This document shows positions 34,832-43,139 of a DNA stretch of 64,000 nucleotides, piece after piece. Under the pieces are notes generated by a model that made no database searches, was not told where the DNA came from, and saw nothing but the letters and a program-made list of their open reading frames with translations. A program made the translations under genes and the position numbers. The stretch's first letter is position 1; each line of letters starts with the position of its first letter. Location: positions 106,909 through 170,908 of the IMG/VR virus record IMGVR_UViG_3300029319_009044, one strand, 5' to 3'. Origin of the DNA: a virus.

Positions 34832-35662
34832 ATGAACATAAAATCTATTTTAACAGCTATTCTTTTATCTAGTGGTTTAGTATTCTCTTCAAATGAAATT
34901 TACTTAGATCAGATAGGTAGTGCAGGTATATTTAATATATCTCAAATTGGATCTAGTAACAAATTAGGAGAAGGTAATAATCGATCTAGAATTGAAGGAG
35001 AAGAAGTTATTTTTAATGTAGCAACTATAGGTAATGAAAATTTAATAGATATTGACTCTATAGGAAATGAAGAAGTAGTAAATCTTCAAGTAGAAGGCGA
35101 TGCTAATGACTTTATTTTAGCTCTTGAAGGTGATCAAAATACTGTAAATGCTTTTGTAGCAGGAGATACTAACAGCATTTTAATTGCAGGAGACCAGGAA
35201 GATACACAAAAAGCTACTGTAAATAATGGATTAATAAATTTAAATGTTGAGGGTGCTTCAAATGATATAGAGTTATTACTATTTGATACATCATATACTT
35301 TTACAGATTATTTTATTGGTGGCTCTTTAAATACCATTAGCTCTTATCAAGAAGGTCATGGTGGTTTAATTGGACATTCACAACTAGTTGATGTTTTTGG
35401 TAGTAGTAATAATTTATTAATATCTCAAGTAGGTTCTGAAAGTCAATTTATTGAGCTCTCAGTTTTAGGAAATGAAAACACATATCAAATATATCAAACA
35501 GATGGAAGCTTTGATCCATCATTCATGCCTGAGCAAATTGGTAACGAGGTTAACCCAGTTAACGATTTTTCAAATCCCGATGGTATTCCAAAAGTTCCAA
35601 CACTTGTTATCGAGCCACGTCCATTATTACTCGAAGGTATTGTTCTCGAACAGGGTCAGTAA
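34832..35662 (+). CDS. Curlin-repeat-like secreted protein
   Basis: 276 residues with a signal peptide (MNIKSILTAILLSSGLVFSS). The mature protein is made of degenerate curlin-type repeats with the form x-I-x-Q-x-G-x-x-N: IYLDQIGSAGIFNISQIGSSNKLG, then NVATIGNENLIDIDSIGNEEVVNLQVEGDAND, ALEGDQNTVNAF and ISQVGSESQFIELSVLGNENTYQIYQ. Such repeats stack as a beta-solenoid and can form amyloid. It is strongly acidic, unlike the basic-rich phage proteins around it. It directly follows csgG and has its own late promoter. Likely substrate of the CsgG/CsgF channel (inference). Confidence 0.72.
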   Translation: MNIKSILTAILLSSGLVFSSNEIYLDQIGSAGIFNISQIGSSNKLGEGNNRSRIEGEEVIFNVATIGNENLIDIDSIGNEEVVNLQVEGDANDFILALEGDQNTVNAFVAGDTNSILIAGDQEDTQKATVNNGLINLNVEGASNDIELLLFDTSYTFTDYFIGGSLNTISSYQEGHGGLIGHSQLVDVFGSSNNLLISQVGSESQFIELSVLGNENTYQIYQTDGSFDPSFMPEQIGNEVNPVNDFSNPDGIPKVPTLVIEPRPLLLEGIVLEQGQ

Positions 35663-36563
35663 TATAGTTCTTATAATAAGTTTTATCTTATTACCTATAC
35701 TTGCTTACGCTGACATAGGCAGTGTAACGTCTCAAACTAAAGCAGCTAGAATTACCCGTAAAGGGGATAAATTTCTTACTGAAGTTAATACTTTAGTTGA
35801 AATGAGAGATTTAATTGAAACCTTAAAAGGTAAGGCTAATATAAAATTTATAGATGATACTAAAGTAAGTGTCACGGAATATTCTAAACTTGTAATAGAT
35901 GAATTTGTTTATAACCCAGAAAAGAAAACAGGTAAACTATCGTTAAAAGCAGCATTAGGTACTATAAGATATTCTTCAGGTAAAATTGCTAAGAATTCTC
36001 GACAAAATGTAAAGATAAAATCTCCAACTGCTTCAGTTACTGTTAGAGGTACTGATTTTACTATGAATGTTCAAGAAGATGGAGCTAGTAGTTTTCTATT
36101 ATTACCATCAAAGGATGATGCTGGTAACTCATTTGTTGGATCTATAGATGTTTCAACTCTTGGAGGTACTGTTACTTTAAATAAAGCGTATCAAGCAACT
36201 ACTGTTACTTCAGCTATAGCAGCACCAACACCACCGCAAGTTATACAACAAGATGGTCCTCAAGTAAAGAAAGATAAAAATAAAAAAGAAAATATAGAAG
36301 AAGATACAAAACCAGAAGATGATGAAAAACAACAAGATTTTGAAGATATTAAAATAAAGAGAAAAGAAAAGAAAGCCAAAAATGCTTTTTTAAAAATGGA
36401 TGATGGGAGATATGTTTTCTTTTCTAAAGATAAAGATAATATTATTTCTCTTATAGTAGAAGATGGTAGCAACGTTACAGTAAATTATGATAATAGAGGC
36501 AGTATTATTAACGCTAAGATGAACTCAGGTAATAACGTACAATTTAACATAAAACAACAATGA
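35640..36563 (+). CDS. FecR-domain periplasmic protein
   Basis: About 307 residues if started at the TTG at 35640, which gives a good signal peptide (N-x-VLIISFILLPILAYA) and a 23-base overlap with the curlin gene; the longer frame reads through that gene and is rejected. The start is uncertain. FecR signature: ITRKGDKFLTEVNTLVEMRD, IKFIDDTKVSVTEYSKLVIDEFVY and NVKIKSPTASVTVRGTDFTMNV. A very charged linker (EEDTKPEDDEKQQDFED) follows. In bacteria FecR domains sense or scaffold at the outer membrane and are often next to CHASE2 cyclases. Its stop overlaps the cyclase ATG. Confidence 0.85.
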   Translation: MFSNRVSNIVLIISFILLPILAYADIGSVTSQTKAARITRKGDKFLTEVNTLVEMRDLIETLKGKANIKFIDDTKVSVTEYSKLVIDEFVYNPEKKTGKLSLKAALGTIRYSSGKIAKNSRQNVKIKSPTASVTVRGTDFTMNVQEDGASSFLLLPSKDDAGNSFVGSIDVSTLGGTVTLNKAYQATTVTSAIAAPTPPQVIQQDGPQVKKDKNKKENIEEDTKPEDDEKQQDFEDIKIKRKEKKAKNAFLKMDDGRYVFFSKDKDNIISLIVEDGSNVTVNYDNRGSIINAKMNSGNNVQFNIKQQ

Positions 36564-38617
36564 AATTTTTTAATATAAATGCTTATGCAATATGCTTAGC
36601 AGTTACTGTAGTTATGGTTCTATTAAGAATATTTGATCCTTTTTTTATAGAAACTGCTCGACTTAAAGGTATAGACTATTATCAAAATAAACAAGAAAAA
36701 GTTATATCAGAAAATATAGCTATTATTGAAATTGATGAGAATAGTTTAGATGAATATGGTCAGTGGCCTTGGAATAGAAGTTTGATTGCTGGGGGTATAG
36801 CAAAAGCTTTTGAAAGTGGAGCTCAATTAGTAGTGGTACCTATTTTATTTGCAGAAAAGGATAGACTTGGAGGTGATAAAGACTTAGTAAATTTATTAAG
36901 CGAAGCACCAGTTATTATAGGCCAATCAGCAAGTACAAAAGGTAAAGGATCTCCAGTTCCAAGAGGATTAGCTACTATTGGTGAACCGTTAGGAGACTGG
37001 CTTTATGATTACCCTGAAGCTATAGGACCTGTAAAAGAGTTAGGAGAAGTTGCTGCTGGAGTAGGTATGATACTAACAGCTCCAGAATTAGATGGAGTAG
37101 TTAGAAGAATGCCTTTAGTTATTCAAATAAAAGGTGAAGCATACCCTACTATACCTTTAGAAGTTATAAGATTATTTTCAGGTGAGCAATCTTATCAGGC
37201 TAAAGTTGGTTTAGGCGGTGTTGAAGCTATAAGAGTTCCAGGATTTGATCCTATAGCTACTGACGAAAACTCTAGAGTTTGGCTCAATTTTAAATATAAT
37301 TTTAATAAAGTATCTTTTAATGAAACTGATTGGTCAGTAGTTAAAGATAAAATTGCTGTTATAGGGTTAACAGGGGAAGGTTTAGCTAATACAGTAGCTA
37401 CTTCAACAGGTATAAGCTATGGACATGAAATTACTAGCCAAGCTTTACAAATGCTAATTGATGAATCTAGATTACAAAGACCTACTGAATCCACTATATT
37501 AGAAGTAATTATTACAGCATCATTCTGCTCGCTTCTTATCATTGGAGCTCTCTGGTTATCCTATAAGTTTAGCTTAGTATTAATAATAGCTTCTTTAGCT
37601 GCTGGACCATTTATCGGAAATATCTTTTATAATAATAATGGTTGGTTAATAGATTATACTTGGCCTTTTGCATGTATATTTGTTACCTGGGCTTGTGCAA
37701 CATTCATAAGATTTATTAATGAAAGCAAATCTAAACAACAGATAAAGAAACAATTTGAACATTATCTTGCTCCTCCCATAGTTAAATTATTGCAAAAGGA
37801 TCCTACATTACTAAAGCTTGGAGGCGATACTAGAGAGTTATCTATATTGTTTAGCGATTTAAGAGGGTTTACTTCTATAAGCGAACATTTTAAAAGCAAC
37901 CCTCAAGGTTTAACGGAATTAATAAACAGATACCTTACTCCGATGACAGGGTGTGTTATAGATCACAATGGTACAGTAGATAAATTTATTGGTGATGCTT
38001 TAATGGCCTTTTGGAATGCACCGTTAGATGTAAAAGACCATAGAGAAAAATCTATATACTGCGGTATAAAAATGTTTGATTTACTAGCTAAACTTAATAA
38101 GGAAGTAATTAACGAAGGTTTAGATGAATTAAAAATAGGGGTAGGTATTAATACTGGTGATGTAGTAGTAGGTAATATGGGATCAGAACAACGGTTTGAC
38201 TATACATGTTTAGGCGATGCAGTAAATTTATCTTCTAGATTAGAAGGTCAGACAAAAGATTATAGAGTAGGTATCATAGTGGGTGAAGGAACAGTAAAAG
38301 GAATAGAAGATAGATTTAAATTTGTAGAATTAGATAAAATAGCAGTCAAAGGAAAAGAAGAAGGGGTAAGAATTTACACCATTTTAAATAATACATCTAG
38401 ATGTGCTAATGGAGGCGATGTAACTCATCATAATACATTCTTAACATTCTATAGAAAACAACACTGGAATAGAGCATTAAAAATGATTGATTTAAATCAA
38501 ATTACATACCCGGAGTTAAAAGGTTATTATGAAATGATGAGAGAGAGAATAGAAACTCTCAAAGTTAATAAGCCTGGAAAAGGTTGGGATACAATTTATA
38601 GAGCTACTTCGAAATAA
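36560..38617 (+). CDS. CHASE2-domain class III nucleotidyl cyclase
   Basis: 685 residues. One N-terminal membrane helix, a periplasmic CHASE2 domain (ENIAIIEIDENSLDEYGQWPWNRSLIA onward, to about 300), three helices (about 315-390), then a class III cyclase domain: LSILFSDLRGFTSIS with metal Asp433, VDKFIGDALMAFW with Asp479 and ATP-type Lys475, NTGDVVVGNMGS, and YTCLGDAVNLSSRLE with the transition-state Asn and Arg. All catalytic positions look intact, so it should make cAMP (or cGMP). A short C-terminal helical extension follows. It is operon-linked and overlapped with the FecR gene. Such an enzyme is very unusual in a phage. Confidence 0.93.
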   Translation: MKFFNINAYAICLAVTVVMVLLRIFDPFFIETARLKGIDYYQNKQEKVISENIAIIEIDENSLDEYGQWPWNRSLIAGGIAKAFESGAQLVVVPILFAEKDRLGGDKDLVNLLSEAPVIIGQSASTKGKGSPVPRGLATIGEPLGDWLYDYPEAIGPVKELGEVAAGVGMILTAPELDGVVRRMPLVIQIKGEAYPTIPLEVIRLFSGEQSYQAKVGLGGVEAIRVPGFDPIATDENSRVWLNFKYNFNKVSFNETDWSVVKDKIAVIGLTGEGLANTVATSTGISYGHEITSQALQMLIDESRLQRPTESTILEVIITASFCSLLIIGALWLSYKFSLVLIIASLAAGPFIGNIFYNNNGWLIDYTWPFACIFVTWACATFIRFINESKSKQQIKKQFEHYLAPPIVKLLQKDPTLLKLGGDTRELSILFSDLRGFTSISEHFKSNPQGLTELINRYLTPMTGCVIDHNGTVDKFIGDALMAFWNAPLDVKDHREKSIYCGIKMFDLLAKLNKEVINEGLDELKIGVGINTGDVVVGNMGSEQRFDYTCLGDAVNLSSRLEGQTKDYRVGIIVGEGTVKGIEDRFKFVELDKIAVKGKEEGVRIYTILNNTSRCANGGDVTHHNTFLTFYRKQHWNRALKMIDLNQITYPELKGYYEMMRERIETLKVNKPGKGWDTIYRATSK

Positions 38618-38774
38618 TAAACGAAGCAAGTGCCCAAGCTGGACCAACCATTAAGGTAATTCCAACTATCCATACTAAAGTATATAATAAGAATCTTTTA
38701 AAAGGATGATTTACTAAAGGAAAAAACTCTCTATCGTTTGCACGAGTTATAATTGTCTGATGATTTTCTTTCAC
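38604..38774 (-). CDS. Small single-helix membrane protein
   Basis: 56 residues from a GTG at 38774: KENHQTIITRANDREFFPL, then FKRFLLYTLVWIVGITLMVGPAWALASFII as one long hydrophobic helix. Overlaps the 3' end of the convergent cyclase gene by 14 bases. A late-type octamer sits 6 nt upstream. Short but well placed; function unknown. Confidence 0.6.
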   Translation of the reverse strand: MKENHQTIITRANDREFFPLVNHPFKRFLLYTLVWIVGITLMVGPAWALASFIISK

Positions 38775-38780
38775 TTTATT

Positions 38781-38788
38781 TATTTAAT
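38781..38788 (-). promoter_or_regulatory. Late-promoter variant ATTAAATA
   Basis: 6 nt before the GTG at 38774; an AATAAATA (38777-38784) overlaps it 2 nt from the GTG. Both lie over the stop of the DpdA-like gene. Confidence 0.45.
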
Positions 38789-39575
38789 CTATAATAAGCT
38801 TTTTGAACTCATCTACATTGTAAAGAATATCTCTCTTCTGTTCTTCATCTACAGAAGAGTTAATAAGATCAGCTAAAAGTGTTTTAGGTTTATCTAGTAA
38901 TCCAATACCTTTATAGTATCTTTTACCAAGAAGACCTGCTACAACAGGGTTAGAAGTATCTACAGATCTAATACTGCTAATATACTTATAGTCTTTAAAC
39001 TCACGCGCTAAAGAACAACCTAGCAAATGATGCGGTTTACTATGATCCCATATACCATCATCAATAAGCATCTTAATAAGACGTCTTCTACCCTTCATTT
39101 GCTGTTCTAGTTTACAGCCTATATTAGAGAAAGTAATAGTTTCATACCAAGAGTAATCAAAAGAAATAGCAATATAGTCAGCATGATTAGCCATAAACCT
39201 ATAACACTCTACTAACTCTTGATACGTTTTACCTTGTACAACTCCTATCTTTAAGCCAGGTAAGTCAGGGTAATTTAAAGTAAACTTATTAAATGAAGAG
39301 CAAGTTTGTTGACTATCTTCTAGTACATCAGGAACAACATAGTATGTAGGTTCTAACTCCACAACATACTTAGCAAATTTCTTAGGATCAAATGAATGAC
39401 CTAATTCAAAAATAGAATTATCTAGTAAAACTTCACGACCTAAGGTTAAAGAAACTTTAAAGAAGTTATAATATTCAGGCTCTTCATCAAATAAATGTAC
39501 AAGAGCGTAATCATAATCATTATAATTACGAGAATCATATAACATCGATATAGGAGATTCATGACTTACAAGCAT
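38784..39575 (-). CDS. dpdA: DpdA/TGT-like DNA-guanine transglycosylase
   Basis: 263 residues. A compact TGT-fold enzyme: the D52-N-S-I-F-E-L-G block and PDVLEDS (Pro82-Asp83) fit substrate-binding and nucleophile strands, GVVQGKTYQEL (111-121) equals the tRNA-guanine transglycosylase 'G-I-V-Q-G-G' motif, and KPHHLLGCSL (180-189) equals 'K-P-R-Y-L-M-G-V-G'. SVDTSNP (204-210) follows. The zinc-binding C terminus of tRNA enzymes is not evident. Phage homologues (DpdA) exchange guanine for 7-deazaguanines in DNA. With QueF nearby, preQ1 is the likely base. A sigma70-like promoter lies 5 nt upstream. Confidence 0.78.
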   Translation of the reverse strand: MLVSHESPISMLYDSRNYNDYDYALVHLFDEEPEYYNFFKVSLTLGREVLLDNSIFELGHSFDPKKFAKYVVELEPTYYVVPDVLEDSQQTCSSFNKFTLNYPDLPGLKIGVVQGKTYQELVECYRFMANHADYIAISFDYSWYETITFSNIGCKLEQQMKGRRRLIKMLIDDGIWDHSKPHHLLGCSLAREFKDYKYISSIRSVDTSNPVVAGLLGKRYYKGIGLLDKPKTLLADLINSSVDEEQKRDILYNVDEFKKLIID

Positions 39576-39580
39576 ATCTT

Positions 39581-39586
39581 ATTATA
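39581..39586 (-). promoter_or_regulatory. Sigma70-like promoter -10 (TATAAT) for the DpdA-like gene
   Basis: TATAAT ends 5 nt before the ATG at 39575. TTGAAC (39603-39608, minus strand) is the -35 with a 16-nt spacer. Nearly leaderless; lacks the late octamer, so likely an earlier gene. Confidence 0.6.
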
Positions 39587-39610
39587 GGTACTTGTGTTAT
39601 AAGTTCAAGG

Positions 39611-39618
39611 ATTAAATA
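39611..39618 (+). promoter_or_regulatory. Late-promoter variant ATTAAATA
   Basis: 7 nt before the ATG at 39626 of the hub gene; it lies next to the divergent -35 of the DpdA-like gene. Confidence 0.5.
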
Positions 39619-39625
39619 TATGTGA

Positions 39626-40777
39626 ATGTACGTAAGAGGTTCAGATAAAAATGTTGAATATAAAAGAGATCTAAATGGATTTTTTAGAGGTATAGTAGTT
39701 TCTGATTTTGATCCATTATATTTACAAAGAGTAAAAATTTTTATACCTGAAATAACTAATATTGAAACTGGGGCTGATATGAATCAATTTATTGCTCCTG
39801 ATAAAGACGGGTCTATAAAGCCTAATTTTCATCAAAAATTACTAGATCTGCTCCCATACGCTGAGCAAGCTTCTGGGTTATGGGGTGAAAGAGGGGTTAG
39901 TCATTATAGCGCTAAAGAAAAAAGCCAAGTTAGTAAAGCAACATACGTAGAAAATAATACACGAAATAAAGTACCTAATAGTAAAGATGGTGGAGTTTAT
40001 CCTCGCATGACTATAGCTAATAGAGATAATACTGGAGCTGGTTCTTCAATTGATGATTTTGCAAATATTAATCCAAATGCAGCAAGTTATATACCCGTCA
40101 ATTCTGGACCACTAACTAGTGGATTTTATGGTGTGCCATCAGTAGGAAGTAAGGTGTGGTTATTTTTTGAACGAGGGGATATTAATTTACCAATTTATTT
40201 TGCATCATGTCCTAATATGAAAGAGACTATGCAAGTAACTAAAGATGGTACATCAGGTGCACCCGCAGGGTACAGTACAGATTATAATCCACAGGGTGCA
40301 GAGGATACTCCGCCAGAACCATTAGGTGCTAGAGTTGTACCTGGTCAAGATGTCCCTGGTACTGATCTTACAGAATTTGTAAAAGAATTTGAAGGTTATA
40401 ATCCAAATTCTTATTGGGATTATGGGCAATATTCTATAGGCTATGGTACTAAAGCTAAACCTGGAGAAACAACTATTACACAAGAAGAAGCAACTAGTAG
40501 ATTAAATTCAGAACTTAGTGAAGCTAGAGGATATGTTGAACGTTATAATGCTTCTCAAAATAGAAATTGGTCTGAAAATCAAATAGATGCTTTAACTTCT
40601 TTTACTTATAATACAGGACCAGGTAACTTACAGACTTTATTACAAGGAGGTAATCGTAACAATCAACAAGTTGCAGAGGCTATGCTTTTATATAAGAAAG
40701 CAGGTGGTAAGACTTTAAGAGGATTAGTAAGAAGAAGGCAAGCTGAACGTCAATTATTTTTAGAAGGTTATAGTTAA
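39626..40777 (+). CDS. 5: Baseplate hub gp5-like: OB-fold plus GH24 lysozyme
   Basis: 383 residues. N-terminal OB-fold part (FFRGIVVSDFDPLYLQRVKIFIPEI ... YGVPSVGSKVWLFFERGDINLPIYFASCP) as in T4 gp5, then from about residue 245 a T4-type lysozyme: VKEFEGYNPNSYWDYGQYSIGYGT with the catalytic Glu, Q-I-D-A-L-T-S-F-T-Y-N-T-G and LRGLVRRRQAERQLFL. In T4, gp5 cuts peptidoglycan during injection. Here the needle part is not in the same gene; it follows 1 base downstream as a separate ORF. Confidence 0.85.
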   Translation: MYVRGSDKNVEYKRDLNGFFRGIVVSDFDPLYLQRVKIFIPEITNIETGADMNQFIAPDKDGSIKPNFHQKLLDLLPYAEQASGLWGERGVSHYSAKEKSQVSKATYVENNTRNKVPNSKDGGVYPRMTIANRDNTGAGSSIDDFANINPNAASYIPVNSGPLTSGFYGVPSVGSKVWLFFERGDINLPIYFASCPNMKETMQVTKDGTSGAPAGYSTDYNPQGAEDTPPEPLGARVVPGQDVPGTDLTEFVKEFEGYNPNSYWDYGQYSIGYGTKAKPGETTITQEEATSRLNSELSEARGYVERYNASQNRNWSENQIDALTSFTYNTGPGNLQTLLQGGNRNNQQVAEAMLLYKKAGGKTLRGLVRRRQAERQLFLEGYS

Positions 40778-40778
40778 T

Positions 40779-42515
40779 ATGAATAAGGAAGCATTAGAAG
40801 CAAATCAAGATTTATATAAAAATAAAGCTGTATTTAATCAACGTGGAGGTTCATTAGAGTTTAATAATTCTACTGGAGAAGAGAGTATATATCTAACTAA
40901 TTATCACGGTAGTAATATAAAAATTACACCGCAAGTTACTTCAGAATATGCTAAAGAGAATAAACAGCTTTTGGTGGTTAATGATAATTTTGAAACAGTT
41001 AGAAACGATAAGCATTTATCTGTAGGTGGTAATTATGTTAAAAAAGTTACAGGTTCTACAGTATATCAAAGTGGCTTTTCTAACGAAGAGCAAATTAAAG
41101 CTATAGAAGATTGGAAAGAAGAGTATAGACCTGTAGCTGAACGTAATTCAATGTTTGCTATTCAACGTGGAGGAGAGAGTTATCCTAATGGAGTTGTAAC
41201 TCCTAAATCAGGTACAAAGAGTCAAAATCCTTCTAAAAGTCAAGAAATTTATTTGAATGAAGATCAAGGCTTTCCTTCTACAAATGCTTCTAGTTCTGAA
41301 GTTAATAGTAGTAGCAATCAAGTAAATTCTTATTCAAATTATAATGTTCAACCCTCTCGTAGAGTAGTTCTCAACCCTTCGGTAGCTGATTATGGTGACG
41401 ATGAGAATCCGGCTACAGAAGGAGGAAGTTTTGACCCTACTATTGAAAAAGAAAAATTAGATGAAGAAATAACGAGACTACAAGAAGAAAAATTAACTGA
41501 TTTAGAACTTAAAGCATTTGGCGATGGTCCTAATGTAGGTGGAGATGATCAAGAGTTTACTTTTAGAAATAAAGTTATTATGGTTGGAGCTACTTTTAAT
41601 GATTATCCATCTATTAGATTTGATGATACAGGAAGATCGACTCCAGGAAGAGTAACTGTAGGTACACATGCAGGTGCGTATGTAGATGTAGAGTCAGTTC
41701 CTCATGTAGAAGAAGTTGATAATAGTAAATTTCCAGTTGGTAACTATACTGTACAGGCAGCTAACAAATATAATATTAGTGTAGGTTCTGGGGGTATAGA
41801 TGTAAAAACTACTGGACCTGTCGAAGTAGGTGCTACAAGTTATAAACTAGCTGCCCATAAAGTTACTATTAACTCTTCTAAAGGTATACATATAGGTAGT
41901 GAAAATTTAGTTGAAATAAATTCTTTAAAAAATATTTCTCTTCGCTCTAATAAACAAATTTATATCGAACCAGGATTAGGAGTTAAAAATAATTTAATAG
42001 TTGGTGGAGGTAGCTATCTTCAAGGAGAAACTTATTTACATCATGTAACTGCTCCTGCAGAGTTACAACAAACAGAAGATACAACAGTATTTGGTAAATT
42101 AGTAAATGGGTTAAAATTTAGAGCTGATATAGATTTAGGATTTCCTCTAGGTACTATTCGTAATTGTCCTATAACTATTAGATCTAGTGATAATGATATA
42201 ATAGAAATGGTTCCTCATTCACATCACTTTAAAAATCTACCTTTAAGATTAACAGAATCTGGAGCTAATATAAGAGAGATGGCTAGTGCTGAAGATATAA
42301 ATGTAGATGGTTTTAGTACACCAGCATTGCCTATAGGACATGGAAAAAAGAATCCTAGTACTACTCCAGCTGCTCCTATACCATTAGAACGAGAAAATGA
42401 AAGTACCTTGCTACCTCATGATAGAAGAAGAGTTACTATTGATGGTGATATAAAACCGCCTTTTCCTCAGGTTGAAAAAGATGGTTCTTTTGCTAAAGAA
42501 ACGCCTACTAATTAG
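40779..42515 (+). CDS. Baseplate needle-like protein (gp5 C-terminal beta-helix equivalent)
   Basis: 578 residues. The middle and C-terminal parts have VgrG/gp5-C-like repeating strands: GNYTVQAANKYNISVGSGGIDVKTTGPVEVGATSYKLAAHKVTINSSKGIHIGSENLVEINSLKNISLRSNK, which would form a triple-stranded beta-helix spike. Histidine-rich VPHSHHFKNL and a proline-rich end follow. It begins one base after the lysozyme-hub gene. In T4 both parts are one polypeptide cut after Ser351; here they are separate from birth. Possible stabiliser of the tail tip. Confidence 0.7.
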   Translation: MNKEALEANQDLYKNKAVFNQRGGSLEFNNSTGEESIYLTNYHGSNIKITPQVTSEYAKENKQLLVVNDNFETVRNDKHLSVGGNYVKKVTGSTVYQSGFSNEEQIKAIEDWKEEYRPVAERNSMFAIQRGGESYPNGVVTPKSGTKSQNPSKSQEIYLNEDQGFPSTNASSSEVNSSSNQVNSYSNYNVQPSRRVVLNPSVADYGDDENPATEGGSFDPTIEKEKLDEEITRLQEEKLTDLELKAFGDGPNVGGDDQEFTFRNKVIMVGATFNDYPSIRFDDTGRSTPGRVTVGTHAGAYVDVESVPHVEEVDNSKFPVGNYTVQAANKYNISVGSGGIDVKTTGPVEVGATSYKLAAHKVTINSSKGIHIGSENLVEINSLKNISLRSNKQIYIEPGLGVKNNLIVGGGSYLQGETYLHHVTAPAELQQTEDTTVFGKLVNGLKFRADIDLGFPLGTIRNCPITIRSSDNDIIEMVPHSHHFKNLPLRLTESGANIREMASAEDINVDGFSTPALPIGHGKKNPSTTPAAPIPLERENESTLLPHDRRRVTIDGDIKPPFPQVEKDGSFAKETPTN

Positions 42516-43126
42516 ACTATTTCATCAACTAGACCATATTCTAAACATACTTTACTATCAAACCATAAGTCATGCTTAAGAATTTCATCAAGCTTTTTCA
42601 TCGGTAAATTAGTATACTCTTTGTAAATCTTTTTTATAGTAGCCATAAGATGTTTATTATTTTCCATATCATCTTCAAGCTCTGTATACTTACCGTATAC
42701 ACCAGCGCTTAATTGATGTATAAGCATCTTAGAATATTTTCCTATAAATCTCTTTTTACATGCAACAGAGATAATAGTAGCTGCAGAAGCAGCTGCTCCT
42801 TCTATATAAGAATGAACATCACATTTTAAATTTCTAATAACATCAACAGTAGCTAGTCCAGCAAAAAGTGAACCTCCGTATGAATTTATTCTTAAATTTA
42901 TAACCGGTTTTATATCTAAAAATACTTTAGTAACTGAAAGTTTTTTATCTAATTCATATAAAGAAGCATTTAATTCTAATGCATTACTTTCTAAAATATC
43001 ACCATAAAAATATATGTTATTCTCTACAGTTTTAGTTACTGACCCTCCTCCGGATGCTCCTGCATTTATATATTGTGATGTATTAGTTTCAGTACCTTCT
43101 TCTTGATTATCATATTTCCATTTCAT
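42512..43126 (-). CDS. ClpP-like serine protease
   Basis: 204 residues from the ATG at 43126 (a longer frame from 43165 overlaps nrdA). Clp protease fold: INSYGGSLFAG (ClpP: NSPGG), nucleophile Ser114 in EGAAASAATI, His137 in MLIHQLSAG, and a probable Asp186 before EYGLVDEI. The first 30 residues are Gly/Ser/Thr-rich. Phage ClpP-like enzymes can act in head maturation, but gp21 is present here, so a role with a host chaperone or in another degradation step is possible. Stop overlaps the convergent needle gene by 4 bases. Confidence 0.85.
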   Translation of the reverse strand: MKWKYDNQEEGTETNTSQYINAGASGGGSVTKTVENNIYFYGDILESNALELNASLYELDKKLSVTKVFLDIKPVINLRINSYGGSLFAGLATVDVIRNLKCDVHSYIEGAAASAATIISVACKKRFIGKYSKMLIHQLSAGVYGKYTELEDDMENNKHLMATIKKIYKEYTNLPMKKLDEILKHDLWFDSKVCLEYGLVDEIV

Positions 43127-43139
43127 ATTTAAATTGAGT

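Noticed and set aside
35472-35639. Long N-terminal extension of the FecR frame
   Set aside because: It lies entirely inside the curlin gene in another frame and places the signal peptide internally; the TTG at 35640 gives a normal signal.
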